Source: DAORHV01 sp964458645
Lineage (GTDB): Bacteria > Patescibacteriota > Gracilibacteria > Peribacterales > Peribacteraceae
Assembly (NCBI GenBank): GCA_964458645.1
Contig: CAYWJU010000029.1
Coordinates: 1-7,091, forward strand
Direction of reading: 5' to 3'
DNA length: 7,091 nucleotides
The notes beneath the pieces are model-generated. The model was not told where the DNA came from and did not search any database. It worked only from the letters and a program-made list of their open reading frames with translations. Positions 5,922 through 7,091 of the stretch are shown here, in pieces. The number at the start of each line of letters is the position of its first letter. Within the stretch, counting starts at the first letter, position 1. Made by a program: the position numbers and the translations under genes.

Positions 5922-7091
5922 TTACTTCACCGTCACGCTCTTCGCCAAGTTGCGCGGCATGTCCGGATCCTTGCCGCGCAGCACGGCCAAGAAATAGGCA
6001 AGAATCTGCACCGGGATGACGTTTACGATCGGCTGGGCGGGTCCGGCATCCGGCACCTTAATCCACAGATCGAAGACTTCGTTGCGCTCGGGTGCAACAC
6101 CAATGATGTACGCGCCTCTGGCCTTCAGCTCCATGATGTTACTGATCATGTCGGTCGTGAATTCATCTTTACCCATGAGCGCGATGCACGGCGTGCCTTT
6201 CTCAATAAGTGCGATGGGGCCGTGCTTCAGTTCACCCGCAGCAAAACCTTCGGCGTGGATGTAGCTCACTTCTTGAATTTTGATCGCGCTCTCCAATGCC
6301 ATGGGGTAGTTCCAGCCCTTGCCAATGATGTACATGTTGTTGTGGTTGTAGATCTTGGCGGCAATGGACCGGATGTGCGAGATGTAGCGCGGGTTCAACA
6401 TGTCGTTAATCTGTCCGCCAGTCTCCATGAGCAACGTGCGTCCTTCATGCAGTTTGCCCGTCACCGCGTGGGCGACCAGCAACAGCACGGCCATCTGGCC
6501 GGTGGCGGCCTTGGTGGACGCAACCGCACGCTCGGGTCCGGCATTGATGAGCAGCGTGTAGTCGGCCAGGCGCGCCACGGACGAGCCTTCCGAGTTCACG
6601 ATCGCAAGCACCTTGGAACCGGCTTTCTTGGCCACCTTCATGGCCTCCAGCACGTCGGCGGTTTCGCCGCTCTGGCTGACCACGATGATCAGGCTTTCGG
6701 GCTTTAAGAAGTGGTGGAAGATCGGGAACTCGCTGGCCGGCGTGACGTTCACGTGGCGCTTGGCGACGACCGAGAAGAAGTAGTCAGCGGCCATGCACAT
6801 CTTGTGGGCGGTGCCGCAGGCGGTGAGGATGCAGCCCAGACAATTCTGGATCGCGTCGGCCACGGTCTGAATTTCCGTGTCGTCTTGGTGGACGGCGCGC
6901 TGGATGCTCTCCTTCTGATCCATGATTTCTTTCATCATGAAGTGCTCGAAGTCTCCCTTTTCCACATCCTTCACCTCCCAATCGATTTTGACTTTACGCT
7001 TCTTGCGCTCCTCGCCAGTGGCGATGTCGTGAAACTGGATCGTGGTACCGTCGGTGGAAACCATCTCGCCGTCGTCTAAGTACTGCACGGT
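5922..7091 (-). CDS. glmS: Glucosamine-6-phosphate synthase GlmS, partial (C-terminal part)
   Basis: GlmS converts fructose-6-phosphate and glutamine to glucosamine-6-phosphate, the first step toward UDP-GlcNAc and peptidoglycan. The reading frame stays open to the window edge. About 389 residues are visible, and roughly 220 N-terminal residues holding the glutamine amidotransferase domain and Cys1 nucleophile lie outside. The visible part begins at YLDDGE near the end of that domain, then a linker and two SIS sugar-isomerase domains. Counting from the GTG codon at 7088, SIS1 carries TACGTA (89-94), SQSGETAD (138-145) and ASTKA (190-194). SIS2 carries KIQEVSYIHAE (270-280) and GELKHGP (285-291). 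Lys270, Glu273 and His289 match the isomerase residues K485, E488 and H504 of E. coli, and Lys383 in the C-terminal NLAKSVTVK matches K603. The isomerase half looks intact. Any upstream glmS riboswitch would lie outside the window. Confidence 0.98.
   Translation of the reverse strand, partial: TVQYLDDGEMVSTDGTTIQFHDIATGEERKKRKVKIDWEVKDVEKGDFEHFMMKEIMDQKESIQRAVHQDDTEIQTVADAIQNCLGCILTACGTAHKMCMAADYFFSVVAKRHVNVTPASEFPIFHHFLKPESLIIVVSQSGETADVLEAMKVAKKAGSKVLAIVNSEGSSVARLADYTLLINAGPERAVASTKAATGQMAVLLLVAHAVTGKLHEGRTLLMETGGQINDMLNPRYISHIRSIAAKIYNHNNMYIIGKGWNYPMALESAIKIQEVSYIHAEGFAAGELKHGPIALIEKGTPCIALMGKDEFTTDMISNIMELKARGAYIIGVAPERNEVFDLWIKVPDAGPAQPIVNVIPVQILAYFLAVLRGKDPDMPRNLAKSVTVK

Noticed and set aside
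5856..6707. Open frame of 283 codons on the + strand opposite glmS
   Set aside because: The His/Asp/Val-rich product is typical of antisense translation of a conserved gene, and GlmS is certain on the - strand.
139..7091. Alternative genetic code with UGA read as an amino acid
   Set aside because: No in-frame TGA occurs in the four genes, tryptophans are TGG, and all four stops are TAA or TAG. The window neither supports nor excludes recoding.

Overview
The window holds four protein genes in two convergent pairs. purA and a large class B penicillin-binding protein gene are on the + strand. A transglutaminase-like cysteine protein gene and glmS, cut by the right edge, are on the - strand. GC content is moderate, coding density is high, gaps are 80-160 bp, and the three visible starts lack a clear Shine-Dalgarno sequence. 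All four genes end in TAA or TAG with no internal TGA, so code usage at UGA cannot be tested. The divergent, enlarged PBP and compact layout suggest a bacterium of the Patescibacteria (CPR) type, perhaps Peregrinibacteria-like. This placement is a low-confidence inference from style; no marker gene is present.

Layout: 1-138 is a palindrome-rich leader with a possible promoter; 139-1380 purA (adenylosuccinate synthetase); 1381-1542 a repeat-rich gap with an extended -10 element next to the following start; 1543-4113 FtsI/PBP2-type transpeptidase; 4114-4190 an inverted-repeat element between the convergent genes; 4191-5780 (-) a 529-residue protein with a GDCED cysteine motif; 5781-5921 a gap with a TATACT box for that gene and a perfect 20-bp inverted repeat after glmS; 5922-7091 (-) the C-terminal two thirds of GlmS.

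GlmS makes glucosamine-6-phosphate, the entry to UDP-GlcNAc and peptidoglycan, and the PBP cross-links peptidoglycan, so these two belong to one pathway although they are not one operon. PurA commits IMP to AMP synthesis. The cysteine protein has no assignable pathway.

The most unusual feature is in the gaps. All four carry clusters of a degenerate 9-bp unit, TCYYYGNNN on one strand and its complement NNNCRRRGA in the facing arm, so that each gap can fold into a hairpin. Three of the four clusters begin or end within a few bases of a stop codon, which suggests a 3'-end or terminator role; the fourth lies just before purA. The common unit was recognised by eye and needs a genome-wide test.
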